A stretch of 64,000 nt of DNA, from NCBI RefSeq assembly GCF_028640845.1, contig NC_080539.1:178462459-178526458 (forward strand), read 5' to 3'. Shown in pieces: positions 42,491 to 54,192 of the stretch. This DNA is from Ahaetulla prasina. Lineage: Eukaryota > Chordata > Lepidosauria > Squamata > Colubridae. Every line of letters starts with the position of its first letter. The first letter of the stretch is position 1. The position numbers and the translations under genes are program-made. The notes under the pieces are model-generated. The model was not told where the DNA came from and ran no database searches. It saw nothing but the letters and a program-made list of their open reading frames with translations.

Positions 42491-43479
42491 CTACTCAAGG
42501 CACATTTTGATCCAATAATTTACTTTTCCAAGTGCCAGGTATATGCTGTGGGTTTGGCCATCTCTCATCTTGCAATTGTTATTATCAGTCTTCCCTTCTT
42601 CTTTACTTCCTCTTTACTTATTGCTTCAGGTGTCAAGGCAGATACAAAGTTCTGGCTCTTGCTCTCAACCAACAATGAACTCAACCATTGTTAATTGATG
42701 TGGTAATGTGTCTTTGCTGTTGTCTCTCCATCTTCTTCTGGATCAGCCTTGTGTCCTTTGACCTTCTCCTTTTTTGTTTTTTGTATGTGCCTTGTTTGGG
42801 ATGGAATTCCACAACATCCTGTCCAGGTGAATAAACACTTTATTTGCTGTTTTTTTATGTAATTTAAGATTGATTCTATGCCAATTCTTTCTCTTATGGT
42901 CTCATTTCTTCTGATCACTCCAACAGCTTTCCTCAAATATCTCATTTCTGTGGTGACTATCTTTCATTCACTGGTGTGTTTTGTTGTAAGTGTCCATGTT
43001 TGGCACTGGTAACATAGGCTGGGGGTGAATATTCTTTGCATGAGATACTTCTTTGTGCTGATTAGTACAAAGTAATATACTACAACATAATATTTCTTAT
43101 GTTGTAGGAATGGAGCATGCTGTCCTAATTCTTGGTTTGCCTTATTGCATTGTATGTTAATACAAACCAAGTATTGGGACAGCTTTCTCCACTCGTATAA
43201 CAATTTCACTACTGGATATATTTGAAGTCCTTTTCATAAACATACACACAAGAGAAGCCAGGCTTTGTCATTAAACAATGGTTGATCTCAAATAAGAATG
43301 CAAAGCATGGCAACTCCATATATATTTGAGTCCTTGCCTATAAATCAGTATTTATTGATTTATTTACCTCTCCAACCACAAGTGGGAAATGAATTTAACG
43401 CCTTCCTTCTTTCCTTCCTTTCAACTTACATCCTGTTTTGTATCCTTCTAGAACAAAGCACCCTAGTTTAAAGCCTTGC
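42491..43479. other. Unassigned, weak LINE-like frames
   Basis: Frames 42945-42691 and 43209-42964 on the minus strand (for example MRYLRKAVGVIRRNETIRERIG, QMRIFTPSLCYQCQTWTL-like text) resemble the C-terminal region of an old RTE/Bov-B-like LINE ('YGAETWTLT..., RIR.E.IR..LG') but are heavily decayed. Confidence 0.35.
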
Positions 43480-43605
43480 CTAATCCCCAGGCAGCTTTGC
43501 GAGATAGGCTAGCTGAGAAATGGTAAACTGACGCAAAGGCACCCATTCAGTCCTATGGTTGAGCAGGGACAGAACCAAAGTCTTCCTAATGACATTTCAG
43601 GACTG
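43480..43605 (-). mobile_element. Old SINE remnant
   Basis: ccaggcagctttgcgagataggctagctgag and attcagtcctatggttgagcagggacagaacc resemble the tRNA-derived squamate SINE at 14468-14699 with many changes. Confidence 0.4.
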
Positions 43606-44334
43606 TTTCCATGGCAACATTCACACAGGATGGCTGCCTCATCAAAGGCCAATGACAATCCCTAAAACTCTAGTCCAATTCTCCCAGTAGCAAAATATCC
43701 CTGGCCTAAGTTTGTTAGTCAAGTTTGACACAAATACAATGTTGAGAAGAGTGAATGTTTGCCTGCCATTTTTGCTTCTTCTTTTTTTTTTTAGTGATCA
43801 CAATTTGTCCAATTATGCCACATTTTAAGTAGTTTATCAGTTTGCATCTGCACTGCAGCAAAGAGCAATTGCAAAGCTGACCCTTGTTACTGACATTTAA
43901 AATGAGCTTGCTTATGTTTATTTTGTGATAATTGCAGCTATTACTTTATTCCTGAAATGTGTGAAACTGCTATCATAGATCAACTCTCTCATCACCCTGG
44001 CAGCTGCCTAATGACAGGATGAATGCTGGAAGAAGAGAAACATATTGTGCTTTTACTGTCTAACTGATCCTATGAGCTTGCTTTTCTTTTTATAGAAAGA
44101 AAAAGAAAAGGAGCTAGAAAGAGCAGGAGAGCGGGTGAAAAAGCAATAAATCTTTTACATTATAGGATGAACAATTTTTTTTAAAAAAAGTGCCTCTCCA
44201 CACCATCATTTACATGGGGAGACAACAACCTATGTTTGCCAATACTCTTTACTAATTAGTATACCTTCAGGTAATGAGGAAATAACAGTAATCTATTTAA
44301 ATACATTAACATTTCCAAATGACTAAAAAGCCTA
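43606..44334. other. Repeat-free stretch, no gene seen
   Basis: Contains repeat-free text from about 43800 to 44160 with words such as gtgataattgcagctatt and ctggcagctgcctaatgacagg. It could be conserved non-coding DNA; cannot be tested without alignment. Confidence 0.3.
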
Positions 44335-44460
44335 TGTGGTATAATGGTAAATTTGCTGGACTAGGAGTAGAAAGACACAGATTCCAGGCCTTTCTTAAGC
44401 ATGGAAGCCAGCTGGGTGATGCTAGGTCAATCACTTCAAATCATTATCAGACTCTGTGAC
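44335..44460 (+). mobile_element. Old tRNA-derived SINE remnant
   Basis: tggtataatggtaaatttgctggactaggagtagaaagacacagattcc (A- and B-box-like) and agccagctgggtgatgctaggtcaatcac match the same SINE family as 59318-59455. Confidence 0.6.
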
Positions 44461-45772
44461 ATGCCAGTTGATAAATAACACACACACACATGTCACAACA
44501 TGCACTGATAATTTCACTGCAAGAGTTAGGTGAACACAATGCAAAATCTTACAACTAATCAGGGCAGATGCTAAGAACAAAAGAGCAACACAATAATTCA
44601 ATGTATCATATAGAAATCATTGTTTGTGCCATGGAAGAAAAAGTTCACCTCTGTATGGCATAATTTATTGAGGCACTTTGGGTCACTCCATTGGACAATT
44701 CCAGTAGCTAGAAGTGGAATTGGTAGAAGACTCATCACAATGCAAAATGAAGCAAAACTAGTAGTAGGGGGCGGGGTGGAAGCTGTGTTGCTGTGTGAAG
44801 CTATAATTGTTATTTTGGCACAAAACATAACCCCAAAATGGGAGTTTCTTTCCAAAGGGAAAAAAACTGTTTATGGTCCTCCCTGAATTTATTGTTGAGG
44901 TTTGGTTATATTGGACCTATCAGGGATGAATTCCCTAGCATATTCCATTCAATTTATTTGGCAGTCTGTTGGGTAATGAAACCAGGAAAAAAAATCACAA
45001 TGTTTCAGGGTAAGACTAGATAACCCATGATAAGAAGAAAGCTCCCAGTCCACCACCACCATTCCTCACAATCTCTCCTCCTTAAAAAAACAACATTGTA
45101 ATTGGCTGTTTGATGGTGATCTGATCGAAAAGCTCAGACTGACTTGAGATCCAGCCTGGTTGATCATCAAATTCAGTGTTCTCTGTCTTTCAGGCTTTAG
45201 TCAATTCTGTTACTTTTGACATCTCCAAACAACCTGAAACATCTTAAAATGTACACAATACAGAACTATAACATTCATTATTCTTCTAATTTTAAATAAT
45301 AGACAATATTCCCAAATTATCAATAAATAAATGTTTGGGACTATTCTTTAGATGAAGAGACAAGTTTGTTGTCTATATTGCTTCTCTTCTAAATGCTAAA
45401 AGAAATACTGGGATGCACATTACGATATAAACTTTCAAAATGTGTTGCATGAATTTGCAGCTGACAAAGAGTTTTATATAGAGACCTTAACAAACCTGCT
45501 GTTTTAGACATGAATGCATTGCAAGCATGTGCTCAAAGCATGTTCTTGGTCAGCATGAGGGTTCATCAAGCTGTCAAACCTGATTACACTTGCTGGTCAA
45601 TGAACAGCATCCTACAGAGTGACCTTGAGGATAAAAAACCTGCTGAAGCTGGTGGGATATTTTGCATGATTAAGAGCCTCCTGGTGCAAATGAACAGCTG
45701 TCCAATTCATTGCCCAGGATGCCTAACACATCTAAAAGAGTATCCTCCTAATAAATATTCTTGCTTTTTGTC
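44461..45772. other. No gene seen
   Basis: Unassigned. Frames of 85-93 codons (44598-44886 on both strands, 45510-45791) lack domains and overlap each other, so they are likely random. Confidence 0.45.
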
Positions 45773-45999
45773 ATTTGTTTTCTCATCTTAATTGCTACTT
45801 TCTAATGCCAGCCTTGACTGATCTAGAAAGCTAAGCAGGATCAGTTCTGGTGAATACTGAGATGAGAGTCTACCAGGAAGTGACAGATCTATAGGCTGGT
45901 AGAGTCCCATCTCAATACTCATCAGAACTGGCCCTGCTTAGCTTTCTAGATTAGTCAAGGTTGGCATTAAAAAATAGTAATCAAGATGAGAAAACAAAT
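45773..45999. repeat. Foldback containing a 5S-rRNA-derived SINE piece
   Basis: Arms 45773-45876 and 45896-45999 (104 bp each) are inverted copies with a 19-base loop. Within the arms ctgatctagaaagctaagcaggatcag...tgaatactgagatgagagtctacc matches the 5S rRNA internal promoter half (CTGATCTCGGAAGCTAAGCAGGGTCGG). The outer parts (tttgttttctcatctt) are non-SINE, so the flank was duplicated too. Confidence 0.85.
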
Positions 46000-46199
46000 T
46001 ACAATAAGGACCCCCCTCAATTGGGAGATGGAAAAAAAAACCCATTCCCAAAGAGAGAAATGACAATCCATATACAATAAAACTGCATGGGTGTGCCCCT
46101 GTAACTCACTCAATGCCCCCTTTCCTTAACTTTTTAAAATGTACAATTTTAACATTTTAAAATGTACAATTGAAAAGCGAAATGTGAATTCTTAGCTTT

Positions 46200-46305
46200 T
46201 ACTCACATCCGTTGGTTTGTTATTTTATGGTTTTATTGTAAGCCACATTCTGTGTGCGTTGGGCAGCTATATAAATATGATTTTTAAATAAACAAAGAAT
46301 TAGAT
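46200..46305 (+). mobile_element. LINE/SINE 3'-end remnant
   Basis: ttttattgtaagccacattctgtgtgcgttgggcagctatataaatatg is an eroded common squamate LINE tail (gtaagccgcc...gcgttgggcggctatataaata). Confidence 0.5.
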
Positions 46306-46829
46306 TGTTTTAAAATACATTTGGGCTGTGCCAAGGTTCTGTGTTGGCATTGCATTACATTTTGTGATAGCATAATATTGTTCAGGTATAGCTATGGCTT
46401 TAACAGAAAGCCTAAGGACTAAAGATGTGCAGTGTCAAAAGTGTGATAGGCAAGGAGTTGGAATTTTGCACTTACTCAGTTGTACTAATTGTAGTACTAA
46501 TCAATGATCTTTGCCAGAGAAGTAAAATTCTCGGATCAGGAGCATCAAAACAATGCCCTTTCTTCTGTCTGCCTCTACTGACAAAGGGAAAGTTAGAATT
46601 CCCACCAAATCCTTGTCCACAGGTCCAAAAAAAATGATTAAATCCCTAAAATAAGCCCTTTTAGGCTCATATCATTATTAACAACTCTAGGCAATCATAT
46701 TTATCTGGGCAGAGAAAAATAATTTGACCCTGGCTCCGAATTTAAAAAGGAGGAACATGCATATTTGTTCTAATGAGTCAGAAGATTAGGATACCAAACG
46801 AAGGAATGTTTTCTTGTGTGTTTAGCACT
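46306..46829. other. No gene seen
   Basis: Unassigned sequence. Confidence 0.5.
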
Positions 46830-47018
46830 GCCAGAAATCCAGCAGGTTCTGACAGGTTCTGGAGAACTGGTAGCGGAAATTTTGACTAGTTTGGAGAACT
46901 AACAAATACCACCTCTGACTGGCCCCAGAATGGGGTGGGAATGGAGATTTTGCAATATCCTTCTCCTGCCACGCCCATAGAACCAGTAGTAAAAAAAAAA
47001 TAGACTTCACCATTGAGG
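46830..47018 (+). mobile_element. hAT-like non-autonomous element, internally deleted
   Basis: ccagcaggttctgacaggttctggagaactggtagcgg to ggagattttgcaatatcc and aaccagtagtaaaaa. Same family as 6641 and 23404. Ends are eroded (gccagaaatcc, cttcaccattg). Confidence 0.8.
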
Positions 47019-48350
47019 AAGTGGGTTGCCCAGTGAAGGATTCTGGGCTTGGAGCTTTTTTTAAAAAAGGTTCAGAATCACCTATCAAAGGAATAATTTT
47101 ATAGCAGATCATACTTTGGGGAAGGAACAAGGAGAAAATGCAGAATGCTTTGGAGAGGGATTTCCAATGAAACAGGGCATGATAGGTAACCAAGATTTGG
47201 TCCGTAAATGCAGACTACATCCAAACTAAATTACTGTCACATATTTTCTGAAAGCACAACTAGTACTGAAAGGGTATGTACCATGCTCAGAACACACTGA
47301 GTATGTATCAGTTGTTTTGATGTGTGTTTCAGAGTTCTTTAATCTTTAGGAAAGATTGCTATTAATAGGGCTGCATGAGGGGCAAGATCTTGGACCATCC
47401 TTTACACAACTATCTCCCCTTTAATTCCAGTGTTCACAAATATTTTAAAAGCCCATCTCTCATTTTATCTTGTTATTATTATAGTTCTAAAAATAGTTAA
47501 TACTGACTTGCTTTCTTCAAAAGGGATGATCTTTCATATCTCAGAAGTAATTTTAATAAGTTTCTCTCTGACTAATTTCTTGTTTAATTAAATATAGGAG
47601 CAAATACCACTACCATCATGCAATTCTTTGAGAAACAAAATGTAAGTTATCTAAAATCTTAGTTTTAAGAATGTTTGCTTTTGGTTGGGTAAAAGAAAAA
47701 GAAAGATCTAAAAATGCTGCTTTTGTAAAAATGTCATATATTCTGAAGATCAAAAAATCATTTTCTTTAATTGTATCAATGGCATATGGTCTATTGAAAA
47801 CATCATAAAACTTTTAACATCCAGTATAATAAAATATCTCTGTCAAGCTGGTCATGAAATTTATTGAAGTTTAGCGTGTGGGAAGTCAGGGAGGCTGTAC
47901 ACTTCCAAAGAGACTGTTATTCGGTGAAAAACTCATTCAGGCACCTTAGACACATCAGAACTGAATATTTCACTCAATGTTCACTGGCAGTTTTCTTTCC
48001 ATTGAATTAAACAAAAATTGGTGAAAATATACAGAAGAAATATTCACAATATTCAGTTCCCTCAGCCAAAGAAATCTAATTTATGCCCATCCCCTCACTT
48101 TTGTTAAGGAGTCTGCACAAACACTTGAAGAGGTGCTTATAGAAGACTTGTTGAGCCAGCTTCAAAGTCTTCAAACCACATTTATCCTGTGTGGCCACAT
48201 ATATGTAGAAAAAGCTTTCTCAAACAGCTGTATGAGAAGGGTGTTCCAAATGACATTAACAGGTTTCATGAAGTGCCTCTTCTAAATGCTTTGTTTAGCC
48301 CCAGTGATAACCCTTGTGGACGAGCTTAATTATTTGGGCAATGACATTTT
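47019..48350. other. No gene seen
   Basis: Unassigned. No domain recognised in either strand. Confidence 0.45.
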
Positions 48351-48990
48351 AGAATAGAATAGAATAGAATAGAATAGAATAGAATAGAATAGAATAGAAT
48401 AGAATAGAATAGAATAGAATAGATTTTTTTTATTGGCTAAGTGTGATTGGACACATCCAATCACACTTGGTGCATATGCTCTCAGTTTACATAAAAGAAA
48501 AGATACTTTCATCAACGTACAATACATTTAATGATAGTCATAGGGTACAAATTTAACACTTAATGATACAACACTTAATGATAGTAATAGGATACAATTA
48601 AGCAATCAGGAAACAAGCAATATCAATATAAATTGTAAGGATACAAGCAACAAAGTTACAGTCATAAAGTCATAAGTGGAAGGAGCTGGGTGATGGGAAC
48701 GATGAGAAGATTAATAGTAGTGCAGATTTAGTAAATAGTTTGACAGTGTTGAGGGAATTATTTGTTTAGCAGAGTGATGGCGTTCGGGGAAAAAACTGTT
48801 CTTGTATCTAGTTGTTCTGGTGTGCAGTGCTCTCTACTGTCGTTTTGAGGGTAGGAATTGAAAAAATTTATGTACAGGATGTGAGGGGTCTGTAAATATT
48901 TTCACAGCTTTTTGACTCGTGCAGTGTACAGGTCCTCAATGGAAGGCAGGTTGGTAGCAATTGTTTTTCCTGCAATTCTAATTTTGCCAA
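48351..48990 (-). mobile_element. CR1-L3 (Snake1-type) LINE 3' fragment with (AGAAT)n tail
   Basis: Tail of about 14 AGAAT units at 48351-48423, then ttttattggctaagtgtgattgg and the 3' untranslated part, through tgttctggtgtgcagtgctc, to the C-terminal coding end (ctcgtgcagtgtacaggtcctcaatgg). The usual acacaaggaatttg after 'gtgtgattgg' is replaced by an inverted copy of the preceding bases (48439-48468). Confidence 0.9.
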
Positions 48991-51670
48991 TGACTAATAG
49001 AGATCCTCAGTTCTGTTTACATAGCTTGAGTAAAGACAAGATAAACAGGAATTCAAAGAGCTTGCTAAGATCATGTCCTTGGTTTTGAAACATGCCTTTT
49101 TAAAAAAATATTATCATTTGGAAAATCTGTTAGAGACAAAAAAACCTTCTGAACGCCCCCTCCTAAATCCCACACTCCTCTATCTTCTGACTCAACTATT
49201 AGCCGTAGTCTGCCCTTTCTCTTTGTCTCTGTCATTTGCCCCTCTTGCTTTCATTTTTTGTCTTTGGACAGATCATTGACCTCTGAAGTTTAAGGAAGTT
49301 TCTTTTGGTTTATAATTTAAATTAAAGTCTGTTTAAGTGGGGGTGGGGAAGGAAACCCCTACAAGACATTTTAAAGTCATTTGGCAAACTGATTCTGTCA
49401 AGAAAGCTTAGGTTCATTCTGTTTGCTTGCAACAGCTTTCCCCTCCGCCCATAATTCTGCTGTTCTTGTTCTTTTAATACATTTGGGAGGCCTGTCAAGG
49501 CCTATCCACTCTCCAAATAGCTTTGCAGATTAAATTTTTAACTCTACCCTCTTCATGCAGATGTATATTTCTGACAAAGAATTGTACTGACATGTCAGCT
49601 TCCATCTTTCTCACAAGAGAGGAAACATCTACGTGCAAGTAATGCTGGAAAGTTCGATTCTGAACCTCCCTGGCAGGAGGAGAACAGAATATTCACACAC
49701 ACACACACACACACACTCTCACACAGCATGGCTGAGCTGTAGTTAAAATAATGCTGCTACACGTGCCTGTGGCTCGCTTAGTTCTCACTTAATCTTCACT
49801 GGCACTCCAAACTACCTAATGAGAGATCATGGGATGCAAAGTCAGAATTATTATTATTATTTAATGATAGACTACTGAAGCACATGGACAATGAGCTTCC
49901 TTTGCTTCTTCACTCATATAATTGTGATTTTTTTTTTCTCCCCTGTTTTGTCTCCCCTTCTCTTGGAAAGAAATATCCCATGTTTCATCTTACTTGGTAG
50001 CAGGAATTAGTAGCCATTTGGTGTATGGGAGTTTCATTTAAAGCCTTTCTGGAAACCAACTGGTGCAAACTGGATGGGATGAAAACTGCATTTGGGTAGA
50101 ATTGGCCCTCCATTCACAAAATTCCTATTATTTGTTTTTCTTCTCTCTACACCTTTTGGTGAGTTACTTTTTCTCAGGCCTTGGGAGTAAGAAATGTCAA
50201 AATATTTATTGGCAAGAAAAATATGTGGGCTTGTCCATGCAATTGCCAAAAGCCAAGAAAGATTTGAAGGTGTACATGCATACACAGGCACACAAACACA
50301 CACACGTAATATTAACTATGGGTATTGCGTTAAAATGTATGGTTCTTGTGTTTTATTTGTTTTAGTCTTAAATATTGACTAGATTGTTTTTAACATGTGA
50401 ATTAATTTTATTGAATGGACCTGTTTAACTTTGTGGTTTTCTTTTCATCTTGGGCAGTCTCAGGAAAACATTATTGTCATTACTATTATTGCTGTTATAG
50501 GAGACCAAAGATAGGATCAAGAATAAAGGGGTGGTGGTGAATGAAAATAAATGATCAATATGAGATAGTGTGATTGTGGAGAGAGAATGAACAAAAATTG
50601 AACTCCAGAGGAAATACATAATGGAAAAGTGAAAGGACTGAAAGAAAGGAGACGTCTGAGAAGTCATTGATGGATGGAGTTGATGAGATGTTCAAAAAGA
50701 GAGACACAAAGAGTTTAAAGACCACAAGGCAATGAATGAAGCCATGTTTGGATTAGGCTGGAACCAATGGTTAAAAAGCACAGAAAGTTATAGTGAATAG
50801 TGTTGCTGTACCTTAGCTACAGCTCTGTTTCCTTTACGTTTACTATTCCCATTATTTCACAATACTATTCACATTAATTTACTGTATATTACAGGGTCTT
50901 ATCCTTTTGCTGTAATTTGCATAATGTTGCTTATCTCGAATGATTATAGTGTGATAATTATGTATATATACACAGCACTTTTCAATACTATTTATTTTTT
51001 TGTATAAATTGTGCAATTGAAAAAAGAATCATTACAAATCATGTATCTATTTTAGGAAAATAAAAGAAAACTAAAAGCATTTAGATGTTATTGGGACTCC
51101 AACATTCTTAACTACTGTGGACAAAAATGGCTAGAGGTTTTGATAGTTGTCAAAGCTAGAATTTATTGCATACTGTCAAAATGTGACTACACTGTTCACA
51201 TATAATGAGCTAAGTGGGTAAGGTTGGGATATGTAGGTCTTTAGGGGGAGACTTTGGCTATCAGTCAAGCAAAATACCTCATTGAACCTGTTTTGTGAAG
51301 AAATACAAAACCAATCTTCTAAAATCAAAGTGGCCATGTTGTTCCACTTTGCCAGGCTTGACTGCACATTTTATAGCTGGTTAAGGCAGTTGATGCAATA
51401 CAAAGTGTGCCTTGAAGAACATCAAGTATCTCTTTGCTTGGATGAAGGAATTTGCAGAGCTTCCACAGTGTGATACTCTTCATCAAGGCAAATCTTCATC
51501 AAGCCAGAAACTTATTTTTGAAAGAAAGTTCCCGCTGACAATGAAGACATCATATACTTTAGATTTATTGGTTGATATTGCCATGATCTCTCGTATGAAA
51601 GGAAAGTATAAAACTCAACATTTATAGATATCTAATTAAAGGCAAGTATTCAATCAATGGAATACATTGA
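48991..51670. other. No gene seen; (CA)n at 49695-49721
   Basis: About 2.7 kb without a named repeat apart from short CA and TTA runs (49695-49721, 49850-49862). Frames up to 100 codons (50063-50365) lack domains. The text 51280-51620 is repeat-poor with a moderately long open stretch but no recognised similarity. Confidence 0.4.
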
Positions 51671-51677
51671 TTATTAG

Positions 51678-51942
51678 CAATAGTGGAATATTTTTTTTTT
51701 ACTATTGGTTCTGTGGGCATGGCTGGCCATGTGGGTGTGGCGTGGCTTGGTGGCTGTGGCAGGGGAAGGATACTGCAAAATCCCCATTCCCTCCCCACTC
51801 CTGGTGGAAGGAAATTGCAAAATCTCCATTCCACCCCACTCTGGGGCCAGCTAGAGGTGGTATTTGCCAGTTCTCCGAACTACTCAAAATTTCCACTACT
51901 GGTTCTCCAGAACCTGGCAGAACCTGCTGGATTTCACCCCTG
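51678..51942 (-). mobile_element. hAT-like non-autonomous element with 8-bp target duplication
   Basis: Inverse orientation: tactattggttctgtgggcatgg ... ggttctccagaacctggcagaacctgctggatttcacccctg. Flanks ATTATTAG (51670-51677) and ACTATTAG (51943-51950) match at 7 of 8. Confidence 0.85.
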
Positions 51943-52059
51943 ACTATTAGACACTGAATATCTAAATAACTGTAGACCAATGGTCAACATACTTACTTGG
52001 ATAAGGTGCCTGAGCATATGATAGTTAATCAGATGAAGAACTGTTTGATTAAATGAGTT

Positions 52060-52977
52060 TTTAGAGCCATTTCAAATGGCTTTAGTAAACCTGTTGGATT
52101 ATCTTTCCTAGGAGACAGACAGAAAAGTACAAATTTGTTGATTTGCCTAGATTTCTCAGTGGCTTTTGTTACCATTAACTATGAGAAGCCATCGGATTAG
52201 ATAAGGATGGATCATCATTAATGTGTACTACTTATACATGGATGGCCATCCCAAAAAAGTGGTGCTTCAGGATTTCTGCTTGACCCCAAGGTGTTTACTC
52301 TATGTTCTTCTGAAAGATTCTACTTTATCCTTTTTTAAAGATGCTGGTTAGCATCTTTAAAAAACTCCTGGATGAGAACATCTGGAGATGTAAAGGGTCA
52401 TCAACTCTTACCAGGTTCAGACAAGACACTAAAATGCTGAATTGACGCTTGGCTATTGGAATGATTTTGATGAGGAAAACAAACTAAAATGCAAGCAGAA
52501 GTACTACTGGTGAGTGGATTATCTACCCAGAAGAACAAAATTCAACCTATTCTGCATGGGATTACAGTTCCTAAAGAAACAGATTTGCGGTTTAAGGATG
52601 CTTTTAGATACATCTTTGACATTAGATACACAGATAGCTTCTATGGTATGAAGTATCTTTCACTACCTTAGGCTATAGGCTAATGTGCCAGCTGTGGGTC
52701 CTGCCTGAATAGAACAACAGCTATTCATAAAAATGTCCTGTTTAGATTACTGCAATATATTATATGGGGAGTTACCCTTGAAACTTAGTACAAAAATAGC
52801 AAAAGTGCTCACTGGGACTAGCATCTCAATTTTTTTTAAAGATCTTCACTACCTTCCAGTTCTGATTTGAATTCCATGTGCTGGTTTTAATCTATAAAGT
52901 ATCTGATAGAACTTCTCAGGCTCTTACCTACCTATATCCTAGAACCATCAGCATAAGGCTTGCTGAACAGGTGGCTA
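52060..52977 (+). pseudogene. Ancient L2 LINE remnant
   Basis: Degenerate plus-strand L2. Around 52150-52190 it reads like LVCLDFSVAF.TINYE (cf. LLDLSAAFDTIDH), and around 52745-52870 like LDYCNILYGELPLKL...KVLTGTSISIFFKDLHYLPVL (cf. LDYCNALYMGLSLK and LHWLPV at 53384-53860). Many stops and gaps. Confidence 0.65.
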
Positions 52978-53180
52978 CAGTGGTGAAATCCAATTTTTTT
53001 TTACTATTGGTTCTGTGGGTGTAGCTTGGTGGGTGTGGCAGGGGAAAGATACTGCAAAATCTCCACTCCCACCCCACTCTGGGGCCAGCCAGAGGTGGTA
53101 TTTGCCGGTTTTCAGAACTACTCAAAATTTCTGCTACCGGTTCTCCAGAACTTGTCAGAACCTGCTGGATTTCACCCCTG
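52978..53180 (-). mobile_element. hAT-like non-autonomous element with 8-bp target duplication
   Basis: Starts CAGTGGTGAAATCC and ends GGATTTCACCCCTG, near-perfect inverted ends. Flanks GGTGGCTA (52970-52977) and GATGGCTA (53181-53188) differ at one base. Inserted in the old L2. Confidence 0.9.
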
Positions 53181-53360
53181 GATGGCTACCCTCTGGCACT
53201 ACGTTCATTATGCTTTGTGATAGGCAATCATTTTATTCTTGTGGCCCTCTAACAAAAATACAGCTGTGATTTATTTTATTTTATTTTATTTATTTATTTA
53301 TTTATTATTTAAATTTCTATACCACCCTTCTCCCGAAGGACTCAGGGCGGTTTACAGCCC

Positions 53361-54029
53361 TATGCACGGTCACTCACACCCTCGTGACGTCTCGCCTGGA
53401 TTACTGCAACGCTCTCTACATGGGGCTCTCCTTGAAGGGCATCCGGAGACTGCAGTTAGTTCAGAATGCGGCTGCGCGGGTTATAGAGGGAGCCCCTCGT
53501 GGCTCCCATATGACACCTATCCTGCGCAGACTGCACTGGCTATCTGTGGCCTTCCGGGTGTGCTTCAAAGTTTTGGTAACCACCTTTAAAGCGCTCCATG
53601 GCATAGGGCCGGGTTACTTACGGGACCGTCTACTGCTACCGAATACCTGTCACCGGCCCGTGCGCTCTCACAGAGAGGGACTCCTCAGGGTGCCGTCAGC
53701 TAGGCAGTGTCGTCTGGCAACGCCCAGGGGAAGTGCCTTCTCTGTGGGGGCTCCCACCCTCTGGAACGAACTCCCCCCAGGACTCCGTCAACTTCCGGAC
53801 CTCCGAACCTTCCGTCGCGAGCTTAAAACACACTTATTCATCTGCGCAGGACTGGACTAGTTTTTAAATTTATAGGGGTTTTAATTGGTTTTAATATTTA
53901 TACTATTTTTAATAATTTGGCTTTTAGAATAAGTTTTTTAATGGTTTTCTTAATTTGTACATATATGTTTTTACTTGCCTGTGAACCGCCCTGAGTCCTT
54001 CGGGAGATAGGGCGGTATACAAATACGAA

Positions 54030-54084
<55 letters not shown>

Positions 54085-54086
54085 AA
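53361..54086 (+). mobile_element. Nested, younger L2 LINE 3' fragment
   Basis: Starts ctatgcacggtcactcac (5'-truncated), codes the L2 C-terminus, and ends ccgccctgagtccttcgggagatagggcggtatacaaatacg followed by (AAAT)n to about 54086. It was inserted in the minus-strand L2. Confidence 0.9.
53384..53860 (+). CDS. L2 ORF2 C-terminal frame, 158 codons
   Basis: Open frame MTSRLDYCNALYMGLSLKG, LQLVQNAAARVIEGAPRGSH, LRRLHWLSVAFRVCFKVLV and LWNELPPGLRQLPDLRTF, ending ELKTHLF. This is the domain that follows the reverse transcriptase in L2; its function is not defined. No frame break is seen, so the copy is young. The true protein would start far upstream, so the first Met is arbitrary. Confidence 0.9.
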   Translation: MTSRLDYCNALYMGLSLKGIRRLQLVQNAAARVIEGAPRGSHMTPILRRLHWLSVAFRVCFKVLVTTFKALHGIGPGYLRDRLLLPNTCHRPVRSHREGLLRVPSARQCRLATPRGSAFSVGAPTLWNELPPGLRQLPDLRTFRRELKTHLFICAGLD

Positions 54087-54192
54087 TAAAACAATCATTA
54101 TAAAAGTTAAAACCAATTTAAAAGCAAAAATTCAAAGTTGGCTAGACCATTTAAAACCAATAAAAATCCCATTTAAAAACCATTAAAAACCA

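Noticed and set aside
48351..48423. CRISPR-like regular repeat
   Set aside because: A simple 5-bp microsatellite in a LINE tail; no spacers, and a vertebrate genome.
51282..51627. Two overlapping plus-strand frames
   Set aside because: Considered as a decayed transposase because the region is fairly open, but no motif supports it.
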